Source: Phellopilus nigrolimitatus (lineage: Eukaryota > Basidiomycota > Agaricomycetes > Hymenochaetales > Hymenochaetaceae). From it: a stretch of 64,000 bases of DNA. The position numbers and the translations under genes were made by a program. The notes under the pieces were generated by a model, which was not told where the DNA came from, ran no database searches, and saw only the letters and a program-made list of their open reading frames with translations. Positions 22,281 through 33,362 of the stretch are shown here, in pieces; within the stretch, counting starts at the first letter, position 1; the number at the start of each line of letters is the position of its first letter. The stretch lies in the NCBI GenBank assembly GCA_021029095.1, contig JAJOHG010000005.1, positions 1,329,025 to 1,393,024 of the forward strand, in the 5' to 3' direction.

Positions 22281-25200
22281 ATGGTGTTCCTCCGGGGATT
22301 CGCCCCGACTCTCTCCCTCGTCCTGTCCCTCGTTCCCCCCGTCAACGACGACCGCGCCCTCCACGTCCGCCAGCCCGGCTATGTGGACAAGTATGACTTC
22401 GACACTTCGTACTCGTTTGCACAGACCCTGTACGGCGCGCAATCGTTCAAGAGCGACCCGTTGCTAGACCTTGCCACCCAGTCAGTCAACGCGGACTTCC
22501 TCTCCACCCTGTTCCAGTGCGGCGGCGAGGACCTTGCCACCTCCCTCGGATCCACCCCTGCACCGTCTTCTACCCTCGCATCGGACTACGCACCTAGGCA
22601 CCCGGAATACACGCCGTACGACAACATTGGCCAGGCCTTTGCCACCCCCGCATGCTTCTCGTCACCACCCGTCATCGAGCTCCTCGAGCTTCCGGAATCA
22701 GTCGACGAACACTTCGCACACGGTAACTACACATCTATCACGGTCTCTGATGACGCTGGCATGGGTATACCCGCCGGGGTTGCGGACGTTGAGAAGGCGT
22801 ATGCCGCTTACGTCGAGCGACCCATGGCGCTTACCGATGCCACGCTGTCTGATGCTACACCGTCCGACACCATACCGTCCGATGCCACGCCGTCGACCCC
22901 AACGCTCTCTGCGGACATTGTCGCACACGCGGGAAATGCCACCGAGGACGCCGACGCCGAGCTGGTCTTTAAGGCCGCCAACGTCGAGCCGTCCGTCGAA
23001 ATCACAGGCGCGGACTCAGAGTTCGCGCCGCCACTGCAAGACCAGTCACTCGCTTCAGGGGTCAGAGAAATTATTAACGAATTCTCTGCAATTGGAGTAC
23101 ATTTTGTGACTATCGTGCGTCTGCTCCATTTCGTGCTACCATGATCTGTTAACATACCCGCTGCGGTGATAGGCTTCAACAACCTTCAAGCTCGCTATTG
23201 TCATCAGAGAGCGCATCTATTATCGGTTTGGATCAATCGCACACTATGTCTACGACGCAGTTGTTGTTCGCCTTGTGAGCTATTCAAATGCGCTTTATTT
23301 ATTGTATTCGACGGCTCACGCTTCCGTTTGCGACAGGTCTCTTCTCTGGCAGCTATGACTTATGAAACTATGCTTGCCGCGCTCTGTATCATTGTACGTC
23401 TTCTCTTCTTTGGATAGTCTAATGTCCGCTCACATGACCGGGCTTCTTAGGCAGCAATCGCTGTATTAATTTATGGCGCCCTACTATACCAGAAAGACAT
23501 TCTCGAAGACATATCAATCGCCCGCGCCGAAATGATCGCCAACGCGTCCTCTCGTATCATGACATCAAGAGAATCTGAAGACGAGATCGAAACTTCATAC
23601 TCGGAGAGGCTTACCGATGCCACGCCGTCCGATGCTACACCGTCCAATACCACGCCATCGATCCCAACACTTGCTGCAGACATTGTCGCACACGCGGGAA
23701 GTAACACCGAGGACGCCGACGCCGAGCTGGTCTTTAAGGCCGCCAACGTCGAGCCGTCCGCGGACTCAAAGTTCGCGCCTCCGATGCGATCGCAGTCACT
23801 TAGTCCAAAATTGAGGGAAATTGTCGAGGGCTTTGCTGTTATCGGAGTGTCTCTTAGCGCGATTTTGGTTTCTTTTGGAGTCTTCGTGAGTTTACAACCG
23901 GCTCGCACCTCTACGGCCTGCTGACGTTCATGCCGCAATTGCAGGTTTCGAAATCTACATTGCGGCTCAAGTTCTTAATCGTTTCAACATTCAGCTCGCT
24001 CTTTCAATACGTAGCCTTCATCTACAAGGTGTGTTAACGAGCAATGCGCCGTTTTGAATGCAGTTCTGATATCGTCCATGTACTAGATCGTCAGGTGTGT
24101 TCTAATCATGCGTAAAGGCGAGACATGCGCATTGTTTTGCTTCGTTTTGGTAAGCACTCTCTTCATGCAATAATAGCATCCGCTTATCTATGGGTCTTTA
24201 TTAGGGTATAGGCACTTTCAATAGTCTCGTCGAGGATGTCGCTGTCTATCTTGGTTCTCGAGAGACCGAAGAGACTGCAGAAGTGTTCGAAATGGAGATT
24301 TCGGATGTGGAACTGGAAGACGACGTTCCTATTATGGTGAACAACGACTCGATCGACGATTGCATTCTGGTAAGCTTTGTGTGAACGTATTCAGTCTGCT
24401 TTGCTTACACGTTTTTCAGGCACTTGTTGCTACTGAGATTACTGTCGACGACGCCATCTTGCTTACTTCTCTTCCGACCTCTGCTTCGAGTGACGAGGAC
24501 GCGAACATTACGGAGATGTCTTTGTCGAGCAACGTCTTCTCTGCGCCGGAGGCATCTGCTGATGACACTGCTGTGGCTGTCGTATCTGAGGTCGTGTTCA
24601 CGTACGAGAAAGCGGACCAGAAGGAAGCGGAGATGGGATCGTCGACTGGTTATGACGTCGAAGTCGAAGGCTCAGAACTCATCGACGCGGTCGACGCCGA
24701 GTCGTTGCTCAGCTTTGGATCTTCAGTGACGCTCTGCGACGACGCTCTATCTGCAATGGTTGACCTGGCTCCTGGTTCTTCGATCGAGGAAGGCGCGTAC
24801 GCTGCGGAATCCCAACCTGATGGCACTCTTCAGCTTATGGACGCAATCGAGAGCGTTGAAAACCTGAAGAACTCGGACGTCAAAGACGGAGACGCGGGGC
24901 TCGTCAACATCGACAACTTGCTCGGTGAGACGTCTTCGGCGGTGCTCTCGGACGATGCGCTGTCTGCAGCGGGTGATTCGTCTTCTGGTTCTTCGAATGA
25001 GGAAGGCATGCATGCTGCCAACTCTGGACTTGGTACCTCCGAGCTCATGGTCATGCTCGAGAGCATTGAACCCCTGGAAGACTTGAATGAAATCCGCCCT
25101 ATGGAAAGCGTCATTCCGACGTCCTTGGAATCTTCGGTGAACGAAAAAGGAAAGGTCGTCGATCTCGAGGACGTGTCGACCCTCCCAGCTTTCCCGTCGC

Positions 25201-26051
25201 TTGAGAACGCGATCGTCATGGACTCGGCGCTTTGTGATGCAGACTCGTCTACTTCTAGTTCTGATACCTGCGTTGACTCGTTTTCGTCACCTGAAAAAGC
25301 CGCGGAAGCTTTGCCGTCTAAGCCCTCGGCTACTCTGGTTCCTGCCGAAATGCATTCTGCTCCGTCTCCTTCTACAGCCGACGAGGTACCTGAGGTCGCG
25401 GAAAAACAAGTTGCTTGGGTCAAGAGACCTGCCAACCGGCGAGGCGGCGGAGGACCTGCTCGGAAACGTGCTCGGGAGCAACGTGTCGCGATATTCAAGG
25501 ACATGCCTTTCTGGGAAGATGCGGACGATGCCTCTCCGGCCTCAACCGCTGATAATGTTGCGCCCTCAGCCTCTTCAGCTTCAACCTCTGATAGTGTTGC
25601 TTCCTCCGAGCCCTCGATGTCTCCTATGATTTCTTCGGCGTCGATCTCTGATAATATCGCACCCTCCGAACGCTCTATGCCTGCTAGAATTTCCTCGGCT
25701 TCAACCCCTGATGACGCGTCCCCTGAGTCCTCTGTGCCTCCTAGGATGTCTGTATCTACAGCTAGAGCTTCCCTTGCCGACGCTGCCGGCGGGAGGGAGC
25801 GAGGTGTTCCTGACAAATGTGACAGACGTAGTGGCCCCAACTCGAATGACCGTGGACCTTCTGGAAGCGAAACCTCAAGTGATAGTCGGCGTCCCGAGGA
25901 ACGCGACCGTAATGACCGTCGAGGTCAAGGCCTTTCGAACGGCTACCGCTGCCACGAAGACCACAAATGTGGTGAACGTCGAGACAACAGCTCGTGCAGC
26001 TCCACTACGTCGAGCGCAACTTCGATGAACGTCGCGGACAAAGTCCTTTAG
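22281..26051 (+). CDS. Gene Y left: multi-pass membrane protein with internal duplication and Ser/Asp/Glu-rich tail
   Basis: Eight exons (22281-23114, 23173-23274, 23337-23393, 23451-23885, 23945-24028, 24087-24149, 24205-24369, 24420-26051) give 1,123 residues. The N-terminus is hydrophobic (FAPTLSLVLSLVPPV), probably a signal peptide. About four further hydrophobic segments come from short exons, such as MLAALCIIAAIAVLIYGALL, GVSLSAILVSFGVF and FSSLFQYVAFIYK. One block occurs twice, in exon 1 and exon 4: a TPSDATPS repeat, TEDADAELVFKAANVEPS, and a REI..EF-AIGV helix. The last exon is a long acidic serine-rich tail with a basic patch (KRPANRRGGGGPARKRAREQ) and an Arg/Asp-rich end. No known family is recognised. 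Frame comparison suggests a 3' shift near 26010: past it another frame stays Arg/Asp-rich. It is transcribed towards the palindrome centre. Confidence 0.65.
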
Positions 26052-27092
26052 GAGATGATCGCCGTAACAACGGTGTGCGTCGTGAACCTCAAGGCCAGGA
26101 TCAATGGCCTGGAGAACGCTCTGATTCGCAAGGTGATAGTGCGTAGGGAGACCACTGGAAAGGGGATTGTCGTAATGGTGGACGACGCGCCGATGGGGAG
26201 CGATATCAAGGACCGTCAAGGAGTATTATCTTTTTCTATTTTTTCTTTTCTTTTCTCCGGATCTGTGATTGCGACTGCACACTTGTTTATGACTTTGACC
26301 GAGGCTGGATCGATTCGTATCATTATTTCTTTCTTGTTTTTGATTTGTACTATCGAGAACTCTTTGTATTCCGTTATGCTCGGTTCCCACATGTATCTAT
26401 TGCTATTGATTGTAATGCCATTTATCTTTTTTATGTGATCTCTAGATTTTCTAAGCTCTTCTGAAGAAGATTGAAGCACTAGCGAAATCAACACTCTGAA
26501 GTGCGCTGTTGACGCGTATGTCTCCCGCGAGTAGTAATTGAACAATGTCCGGCGTATAATGACGTTTGCCACCATGGCCTGGGAGGCTCATTTTCGTCTG
26601 ACTTCTAAAGTCTGCACGCCCTACAATATGCTGGATAATTCATCAGTACGCCGAAATTGGTTTGTGGTTTATCCCGCATCTTTTCTTGTTATAAGTATGG
26701 CAGGACGGCTGTCATGCTTCATCATCCTCTTTAAATCCATTTTTATTTATTGGTTTATTCTATTTAGGAAACTCCGCCCCTTTGCTCATTATCTGCAGTC
26801 TATCGATTCTGAAGCATCACCGTAGTAAAACGTGGAGAACACCCACACTGAGTCTACTATGTCTTCCTAAACCAGTTCAGAAATCGGCACAGCTTGTATT
26901 GGTTCGCCTGCGTCCGAATCGAAAGAATGCTCTTTTTGTGTTTCGGATCCTTCATAAATTCCATAATCACTTTCGCGGCTTCGTACTCGTCCCTGAACTT
27001 GAAATCGTCTTGGAAGACGAATTTGATTTGGAACAGGAAGAACGCAAGACCATCGTTGTATGATTCCAGTGGCTTCATGTCCGGGCGCGGTT

Positions 27093-27100
27093 GGGCAGCG
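27093..27100. repeat. Target-site duplicate of the hAT-type element
   Basis: GGGCAGCG here and at 27964-27971 flank the element exactly. Confidence 0.8.
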
Positions 27101-27963
27101 TAGTGTTGTTAAGGTCTGGTTTGGTTCGGTTTTCGCCTTTTTTGGCCGAACCGAAAACCAAACCATCGGTTCGGTCCGAGATTTTTGTCAGACCACGGAC
27201 CGAACCGGCTTGAACGGTTCAGGTTGGTTTGGTCCCGGTTTTTTTTGGTTCGAGACGGTCTGAGACCTTTTTTTTTTGAGATAAGAAGATTCATAGTATT
27301 TTTTTGAGGTAGCTCTACTGTGTATCCCTTATTATATGGCAAACCACAGAACTCATTGAAGAAAAAAACAAATTGTCAAAAACAAACGATGAATTAGAGT
27401 GAGAACGGCCCATGTGCACTCTTATGGAGTGTTCGAAATCATGAATAAGGCCCGCGCTGCGCAGAAAAAAAGTGCCGCATCGACCAACATGAAGCTTGAT
27501 AGTCTTGATGAAGTTGCGGCGGTTTTCGTAGGCGCAATCTTGTGTCGCTCGTCAGCAGTGCTCTGTGCTCTGTGGATGCACAAATAAGAACAACACATTA
27601 GCTCATTCAGATATGAAGTGTGACTTTTTTTGATGACTTTGCCTGGTGTTATATGGTGTTTCAGGCTGTCTTTGATGTCCTGGATGTTATTGACGACGTC
27701 GAGCACGACGTCCGCATTGGGCGCACGGCTCTGTAACCTCTGAAAAAGTGCTGCAAAAGGAAAATACTTACCAAAATGAAACAGGTGGTTCACGGTTCAG
27801 ACCCGGTCCTTGAACGGTTAATTTTTTTTTCGGATTGCTCAGACCGCTGACCGAACTGTCGGTTCGGTCCGAGCATTTTGCCAGACCACGGACCAAGACC
27901 GACGGTTTAGTTCGGTTTCAAACCGGGTTCAGCTCGGTTCGAGACCAGACCTTAGCATCACTA
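27101..27963. mobile_element. Non-autonomous hAT-type DNA transposon
   Basis: Its ends are terminal inverted repeats: TAGTGTTGTTAAGGTCTGGT on the left and, read inwards on the other strand, TAGTGATGCTAAGGTCTGGT on the right (18 of 20 identical). It is bounded by a perfect 8-bp duplication, GGGCAGCG. The TAGNG end and 8-bp duplication are hallmarks of the hAT superfamily. Subterminal DNA is packed with GGTTCGGTCCGAG-like words in both orientations. At 863 bp it cannot encode a transposase; an internal minus-strand frame at 27422-27793 (NADVVLDVVNNIQDIKDSL) may be captured or relic sequence. It interrupts gene Z. Confidence 0.8.
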
Positions 27964-28304
27964 GGGCAGCGAAATAGCGCACCTTCGTGAAATCCTCCTC
28001 GTTGAACTTTCCTTGTTAAGCTTGACGATGGTCTGCAGGTTTTTCTCGTGCAGCGCGCCTATTTCCTCAATGGATTTGAGCCCCGTCTGTTGTAAATAGT
28101 ACTTGTTTGCTTTACTGCTTGATTACTTGTACCAGAAGAACTCTGCGATCGGATGACCGTCGCTATCTGTGTCTTCCACGAGGAGGAGCGCCATTCCGGC
28201 TCGGCCGAATAGATAATGTAAACAGACATGGGCTCTAACGAGCCCTTAAAGCCCGGGATCTGACCTTGAAACGGCGTCGTAAAAGGCTGTATTGCAGTAA
28301 GCAA

Positions 28305-28777
28305 TTTGACAGATTCTCTGTATCTAAGAAAGACGCACCATTCTTATATCTCTGTGCTGGTTGTTTTGACACTCTGGATCAGCCTGAGCTCATTCTTATA
28401 TCGCCGCTGTATGCTAGTCTCGTAACCAGCCCGGAGGTACCTCTGTATCCGGTTTGGCAGACTGGATGCACAAATCCATCCGGCCTGGCAACGAGGCATA
28501 GCCGATGCAGCATTGCAGAGTGGCACTTCCGCAAAGTTGCAGATATCATCTTATGGAGGACACCGGGTACCATGCCAGTACTCTAGACTGTCGGTTTGAG
28601 GTTACACGACTGGTATGAGACCGTATGGAAAAGTCTATCCCGGTCCAGGGTGGCTATTTTCCAGTTACCTCAAGAGTATGCAAAGCAAAGAGCAAAATAA
28701 CAACTGAATTGGATGGGAACCTCAACATTCCCAAAAACGGCTTTGCACGAACCCTAATTGAACTCAAAAATTGTATA
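28305..28777. other. Spacer upstream of gene Z
   Basis: Minus-strand frames of about 60 residues exist and could hold an upstream Z exon (an acceptor-like ATACAG precedes CCTTTTACGACG near 28285), but no motif supports them. Confidence 0.3.
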
Positions 28778-29209
28778 CAGGTGGGTGTAGAAAGTCTACG
28801 GCCCCCCTAAATAAGGAATGTGGTTCCCATCCGCGTCGCAAGCACGTCCGTCGTCATTCATCATTGCCTATGGCACGCTTTCAGCCCAATACAATCCAAA
28901 ATATATTGTATTATGGGCGAAATTGGCAGTGGGGCTCTATTGGACATACGGACATGCCTAAAATTTGTAGTCAGGACTATTGCCCAACTGGCATGAAAGA
29001 AGAGGAAAGCAGCTGGTTCAATTTCGAGTCGACTCCATATTATTGTATTTCTATCATATATGACTAATAAAGGTTCTGTACAGTTGGACATTTTATTTGG
29101 CCCTTCGTAAGTGTATGGTGACGATGCGACGATGTGGAAGTGGGCTTGCGACGTGGACGGGAACCGCTTTCTTTATTTAGGGGGGCCGTAGACTTTCTAC
29201 ACCCACCTG
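28778..29209. mobile_element. Tc1/mariner-type MITE, 432 bp
   Basis: Both ends carry the same sequence in opposite orientation, starting CAGGTGGGTGTAGAAAGTCT and continuing ACGGCCCCCCTAAATAA: 37 identical bases, then about 80% identity for some 30 more. The element is flanked by the dinucleotide TA on both sides (28776-28777 and 29210-29211), the target duplication of the Tc1/mariner group. No transposase frame is present, so it is non-autonomous. Confidence 0.8.
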
Positions 29210-29211
29210 TA

Positions 29212-29750
29212 CTTGCACGTGCACAGCACGCGTCGCTTGGTGATTGAAAATCATCGTTGCAGAAACATGCGCAATAAAGTCACAGAAAAAGACACCTTCA
29301 TTCTGGTAAACAAGCGAAAAGAACAACCATAATGACACAATATTATGAATTCACGTAGCCTTGGCCCAAGATATATATCCGTGTAGTCGCAGTCACATAA
29401 ACAAGGATAGAGAATTCTCTTACTCTCAGCAATCGTTTATTGGCCATAACCCATCCAAGCTAGTTCCACAGCTACGCTTCTGCATACTCCGTCCAGGAAT
29501 GCACACATTCATTTCTCTGGAGCTGTATGCATACATACGGCCTGAAGTGGGCATCATAAGTGATGGCCAAACAGTTGTAGAAGTGCAGCAACACTAGGGC
29601 ATTAGCAGAATGAAGATACATCCAATGGAAAGCAAGAGATGGGAACACGAACGTGAACTAGAAAAGTGGGGTTGAGTCGGCGAGTGTACACCCACATCAG
29701 CTACGTGTGCCACGCATGGGCGGAAGTGCACAAGGTAGCGTAAGACAGGA
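29212..29750. other. Left-arm-specific spacer
   Basis: AT-rich DNA between the MITE and the start of repeat family X. No gene, promoter or element end is recognised. Confidence 0.4.
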
Positions 29751-30189
29751 AAAGCAGATAGATCTTCACAGATACGCACAATTTTAATACTGGATAAAGG
29801 CCTGGGTGATATAGGCCCAGTTAATTACCAGAGAAGCGAGATGGACGGAAGGCAAAGCGCAAGTAATAGAGATTGGGTGCAGCTTTTTCCTGGAAATATT
29901 TATTGCTTGCAACTTCCGACCGCGGGGAAAGAATTTGCTCCAGGTGCAATAAGTTAGGATCGAAGCACGCTGCTCTTCGCGTCGATTGACGTCGATCTGA
30001 GTCGATCTGAGTCATCTCACTGGATGTAGAAATAGTTTATTATTGTGGTCCATGGAAACAACGTGGATCGATGGTCACTCACCGGTGTTCATTCCTCGTG
30101 TCTTGAAAGTAAAGAGCCAATGCATGTGTTTCAAAAAAGGGACAGAGAGGCAGTGAGATCGAGTGTATGGGAGCGTCTGACACGAGGGT

Positions 30190-33100
30190 TTATAGCGACT
30201 CGAGCGGGGTAGAGATAGGAGGCGCGTCAGGAGGTAAGTCAGAAGTGCTGATCACCAGGTCTACGTGACCTCCGATTTCGAGCTCGTCCATATCCTCATT
30301 CAAAATAAAAATTGTCAGCCAAGATATCGAAAGCAAAAGTATCTCCTAAAAAATATCCGCAGGTACTTTAGGGCTGACTTGGCACCGCTGTAGAGCATTG
30401 AGTTCCTACAAGTGACGTAGATACGCTCCAGGCCTTTACTTAAGAAGTGTCTTCTAATCTCTGTCCACTAGATCGAGGATGGGAAGGCACGGAATGATCC
30501 GCTATGTGCGCACCTTGGCGGAACCCATAAGTTATCAACGTCTGCATTGGATTGTGAGCCCGTGATCCTAGATACTGTAGACGGTTCGGAAGATAGAAAC
30601 TGTGAGAGAGCTTTTAGCTATGAAACTTCCAAGACATGCATGGTGACCGCGCTTGACCAGGACATTGAAGCCACTTTCACGGCTTCAGTGCTTTGGGGAT
30701 ACTACCGGAGCACGGTGTACATACAATAAACAAACTTCTCTCTTCACCCCAGCCCGTATCTGGTCCGGGAACCAGCAGCGAAAGGTCCTCCAGCCCCACC
30801 CAGCACGCACATTCGTCCGGAAGGGCGACTGCTCTATTGGCATGGAGGGGGTTCAAAGTTTGCAAACGTGCAAGTGAATCATTTATTACGATTTCCGTAA
30901 AAAGAGGCATTTGTCCTTAGATACTTCCTGCACTGCCTTCGAAGGTCCTCTGCACCTTCGAGTTCTCCGGCGGAGTCGGTGTCGACGGCGAGAGTCGTAG
31001 GTATGCATCCGAACGCACACGACCTTAGTCTTCGGGACCGCTTTTCCAAACTCTGGCTGCTGCATTGTTGATTGTCCGTAAAATTATGGTTCATACGCAC
31101 GTACTTCATTTCAATTAGATTGCAAACCGGCGTCTGCCGGGCCCCTCCCTCGACTAGAGTTGTAAATCGTGCCTTCACTTCTGCAATAGCGAAGGACGCG
31201 AGAGATGATTCTGCAATCTCAGAACGCCCCAAAATTATGCAGTTACATAACCCACCCTATTGTGTCCGCACTGAATATTTGCGTACAAATCAATTTCGCA
31301 CGTGGGTGTCCCGGGTCCGACACAGATAATTCCTGACGCCAAGCATCGAACCCGACACAGATGGAGAGAAAAAAAGGACTAAATAACTTGTGACGCCTCA
31401 CCTGATACTTTGACGGTCGCGGACGAAGTGCGAGAAGCGGTCGAATTGGAGCTGTTTTTCGTTTTCTATCTTTTCTTTCGAAAGGGTCAGACGGGTTTCG
31501 AATTCTACGGCGTGAGAAGTTGTCATCATCTCAGACACATTTTGTATAAGCTGCGTCCTAGACTGAAGTGATTTGGAACTTGAGAAAATCATGGATGCAG
31601 AGGCGAGCCACAAAGCTTCGGTGTATACCGTAAAAACCCCGTTTTACTGCGAACGTTCGTCCGATTCCTAAGCTGATCAGGCACCGCTTACAGCACGAGA
31701 AAGAGAAGACGTTCGCGTGCAGTTATCGGCGCGCGCGCTCATCGCGAAGATCAAGGCCACGTAAGAATAAGCAGCCGACACGTCACCGCGATCTCCGATT
31801 TCGAGACTGGAATTCCCATCTCCACCACTTAGACTTCGTGCGCGGTCACGCACGGCTTTGAGGTCGCCAAGTATATCAGGAGAAAACGGGGATGGCACTG
31901 ATTGAGACCAAGATAACAAACTGCGAACTAAGTATACGAGTCGAGCTGGAGAATGGAATGCGTTGCGCGCAGACTATACCAGGAAGGCATGTTTAGGAAG
32001 ACACCCTGTGTGAGTTTGCGATTTTCTGTCGGTTGCTCAGTCAGGTTGCCCGCATGCGTTGGGAGCCTCGGGGTCGACTGACGACCACCGCAGCCTTGAT
32101 GAGATATTGGTGACGGAAGGAAAAGTCGAGAGGTCAAATTTTCTTTCACCCACTGTCATCGTTCCGACCCTTAGCCTAGTCTCGGATGCAGTCTCATACC
32201 CCTGCGAATGCACTGTGGCTGGTCAGCTTAAAGTGACGGGAAAAAAATCAAATAGAGCGCATGAGGAACTTAAGTTCCTTCGTGGGCAAAGAAATTCCGG
32301 CAGATTTTCCAAGGCGTGCACGACCGTGTTACACCTGATGAGACGAAAAGGCAAATCGTTTGAGGTTAAAATTTCTCCCACACGGGCTCTCAGGGTAGTC
32401 TCGGATGCGGTTATACTTTGTGAAAGCGCAAGCAAACTGTGGCTGGTGAGTTCAAGGTGACGTAAAATAATCAAATAAAGCGCATGAGGAACTTCAGTTC
32501 CTTCGTGGGCAGAGAAAATCCGGCAGATCTTACAAGGCGTACACGAGCGTGGTACAAGGACGGAAGTGCTGCTAAGCACGAACACCGAGTCGCCTACGTC
32601 ATCGTTCTATTTCCTGGGAAGTGAGTTTTCATATAGATACAAGTCGCTTCTCCTTCCCTTCCTCTATTACAACAGGAAATTGAGACGCAGCCGCCACCGC
32701 GGAGCTCGCTCCTCGAAATACGGGAAGACAAAGCCAGTCAAACGTGGGTCGCAATTTGCGATGAATGGAGGATTTTTTCTTCTCGACATGCAGCCGAATA
32801 TCAAAGCTAAAATAAGGCAAAGCCAGATAAGAGCATTAAGCAGACTCAATTGCGCGAAGGCGCGGGGCGTCGGCAGCCACGGCCATAGCAATCACGTACA
32901 GGAGCATCTTCCGTAAATAGCGTCATTGTGGGCGACTACATCCGTGGGCGCGCAGACTTTGATGACATGCTGCAGATATCTTTAGACTCTCAATAGCTCA
33001 GTCTTCCGAGACGAGCCTGAGGATCCAGAAGCCAATTGAAGCGCAATCAGCGGCGCAGACAGCGAAGCACGGAGCACTAGGGGCGCTCAGACGCGCTAAA

Positions 33101-33362
33101 GTCAGCCAGCCAGAGCTAGACACAAGCTCTAAGTTAGATTGCGCGACGCGCTGATCTCCGTATGAAGGGAAGAAAAAGCCATCCAGAAGTCTCTTTCCTC
33201 GTTTTCGACGGGCACCGTCCCCGTCGGCGACTCGTAGAACATACTAGACTTTCGAATCTTGCTTTCAAACTCCTGAATAGAAGTCGAGCGTCTAATGTCG
33301 GTGAAGAACATATCAGCATTTAGAAGCTTTGATGGCTCGAGGCAGTGTGGCTGTCCCCCCAC
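30190..33362 (-). pseudogene. X family, left copy: multi-exon gene relic
   Basis: The first exon (33362 downwards) reads MGGQPHCLEPSKLLNADMF and FTDIRRSTSIQEFESKIRK. Later minus-strand exons include a membrane helix (SLLNALIWLCLILALIFGC, near 32800), PDILGDLKAVRDRARSLSGG, a charged helical exon at 31398-31613 (SKEKIENEKQLQFDRFSHF), GRSEIAESSLASFAIAEVKA, and a C-terminal exon reading EDMDELEIGGHVDLVISTSD and ending PLESL at 30190. The pieces recur in all X copies, so they are real exons, but I cannot connect all of them in one frame here. I recognise no known family. It is transcribed away from the palindrome centre. Confidence 0.5.
32180..32560. repeat. Tandem duplication of about 190 bp within the left X copy
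   Basis: A block with GTCTCGGATGC(A/G)GT, GCGCATGAGGAACTT, AGTTCCTTCGTGGGCA and AATTCCGGCAGAT (AAATCCGGCAGAT) occurs twice in a row. The right X copy (47090-47290) has it once, so the duplication happened after the arms formed or was lost on the right. Confidence 0.7.

Larger units (their letters stand above)
22025..26830 (+). repeat. Left outer arm of the palindrome (Y arm)
   Basis: It is inverted and nearly identical to 50040-54815. Outer border: homology begins at TCGAATGC(C/T)TGCGTCACGCG near 22028 on this side and near 54813 on the other, and the DNA outside is unrelated. Inner border: similarity fades near 26830 / 50040. Gene Y with its promoter fills the arm. Confidence 0.85.
26857..28304 (-). 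pseudogene. Gene Z, unidentified, split by a hAT-type element
   Basis: Minus-strand exons read in order: FTTPFQGQIPGFKGSLEPM, then GMALLLVEDTDSDGHPIAEF FWYK, an intron, TGLKSIEEIGALHEKNLQTI, then FNEEDFTKVRYFAAQPRPDM across the insertion point, ending FQIKFVFQDDFKFRDEYEAA ... LCRFLNWFRKT and a stop at 26857. If the 863-bp element and one 8-bp duplicate are ignored, VRYFAA and QPRPDM read in one frame, so the element landed inside an exon. Two other breaks are visible: a one-base shift near 28215 and another near 28000. I do not recognise the protein; it is charged and probably soluble. The right arm has no counterpart, so Z is part of the roughly 2.9 kb specific to the left arm. Confidence 0.55.

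Noticed and set aside
24830..25840. 336-codon antisense frame within gene Y (and its 321-codon twin at 51047-52012)
   Set aside because: Opposite an acidic Ser-rich exon, antisense frames stay open as Ser/Glu/Ala-rich sequence. The sense frame is joined to seven other exons.
27422..27793. hAT transposase remnant inside the 863-bp element
   Set aside because: The 123-codon minus-strand frame has no dimerisation-domain or catalytic motif that I can recognise.
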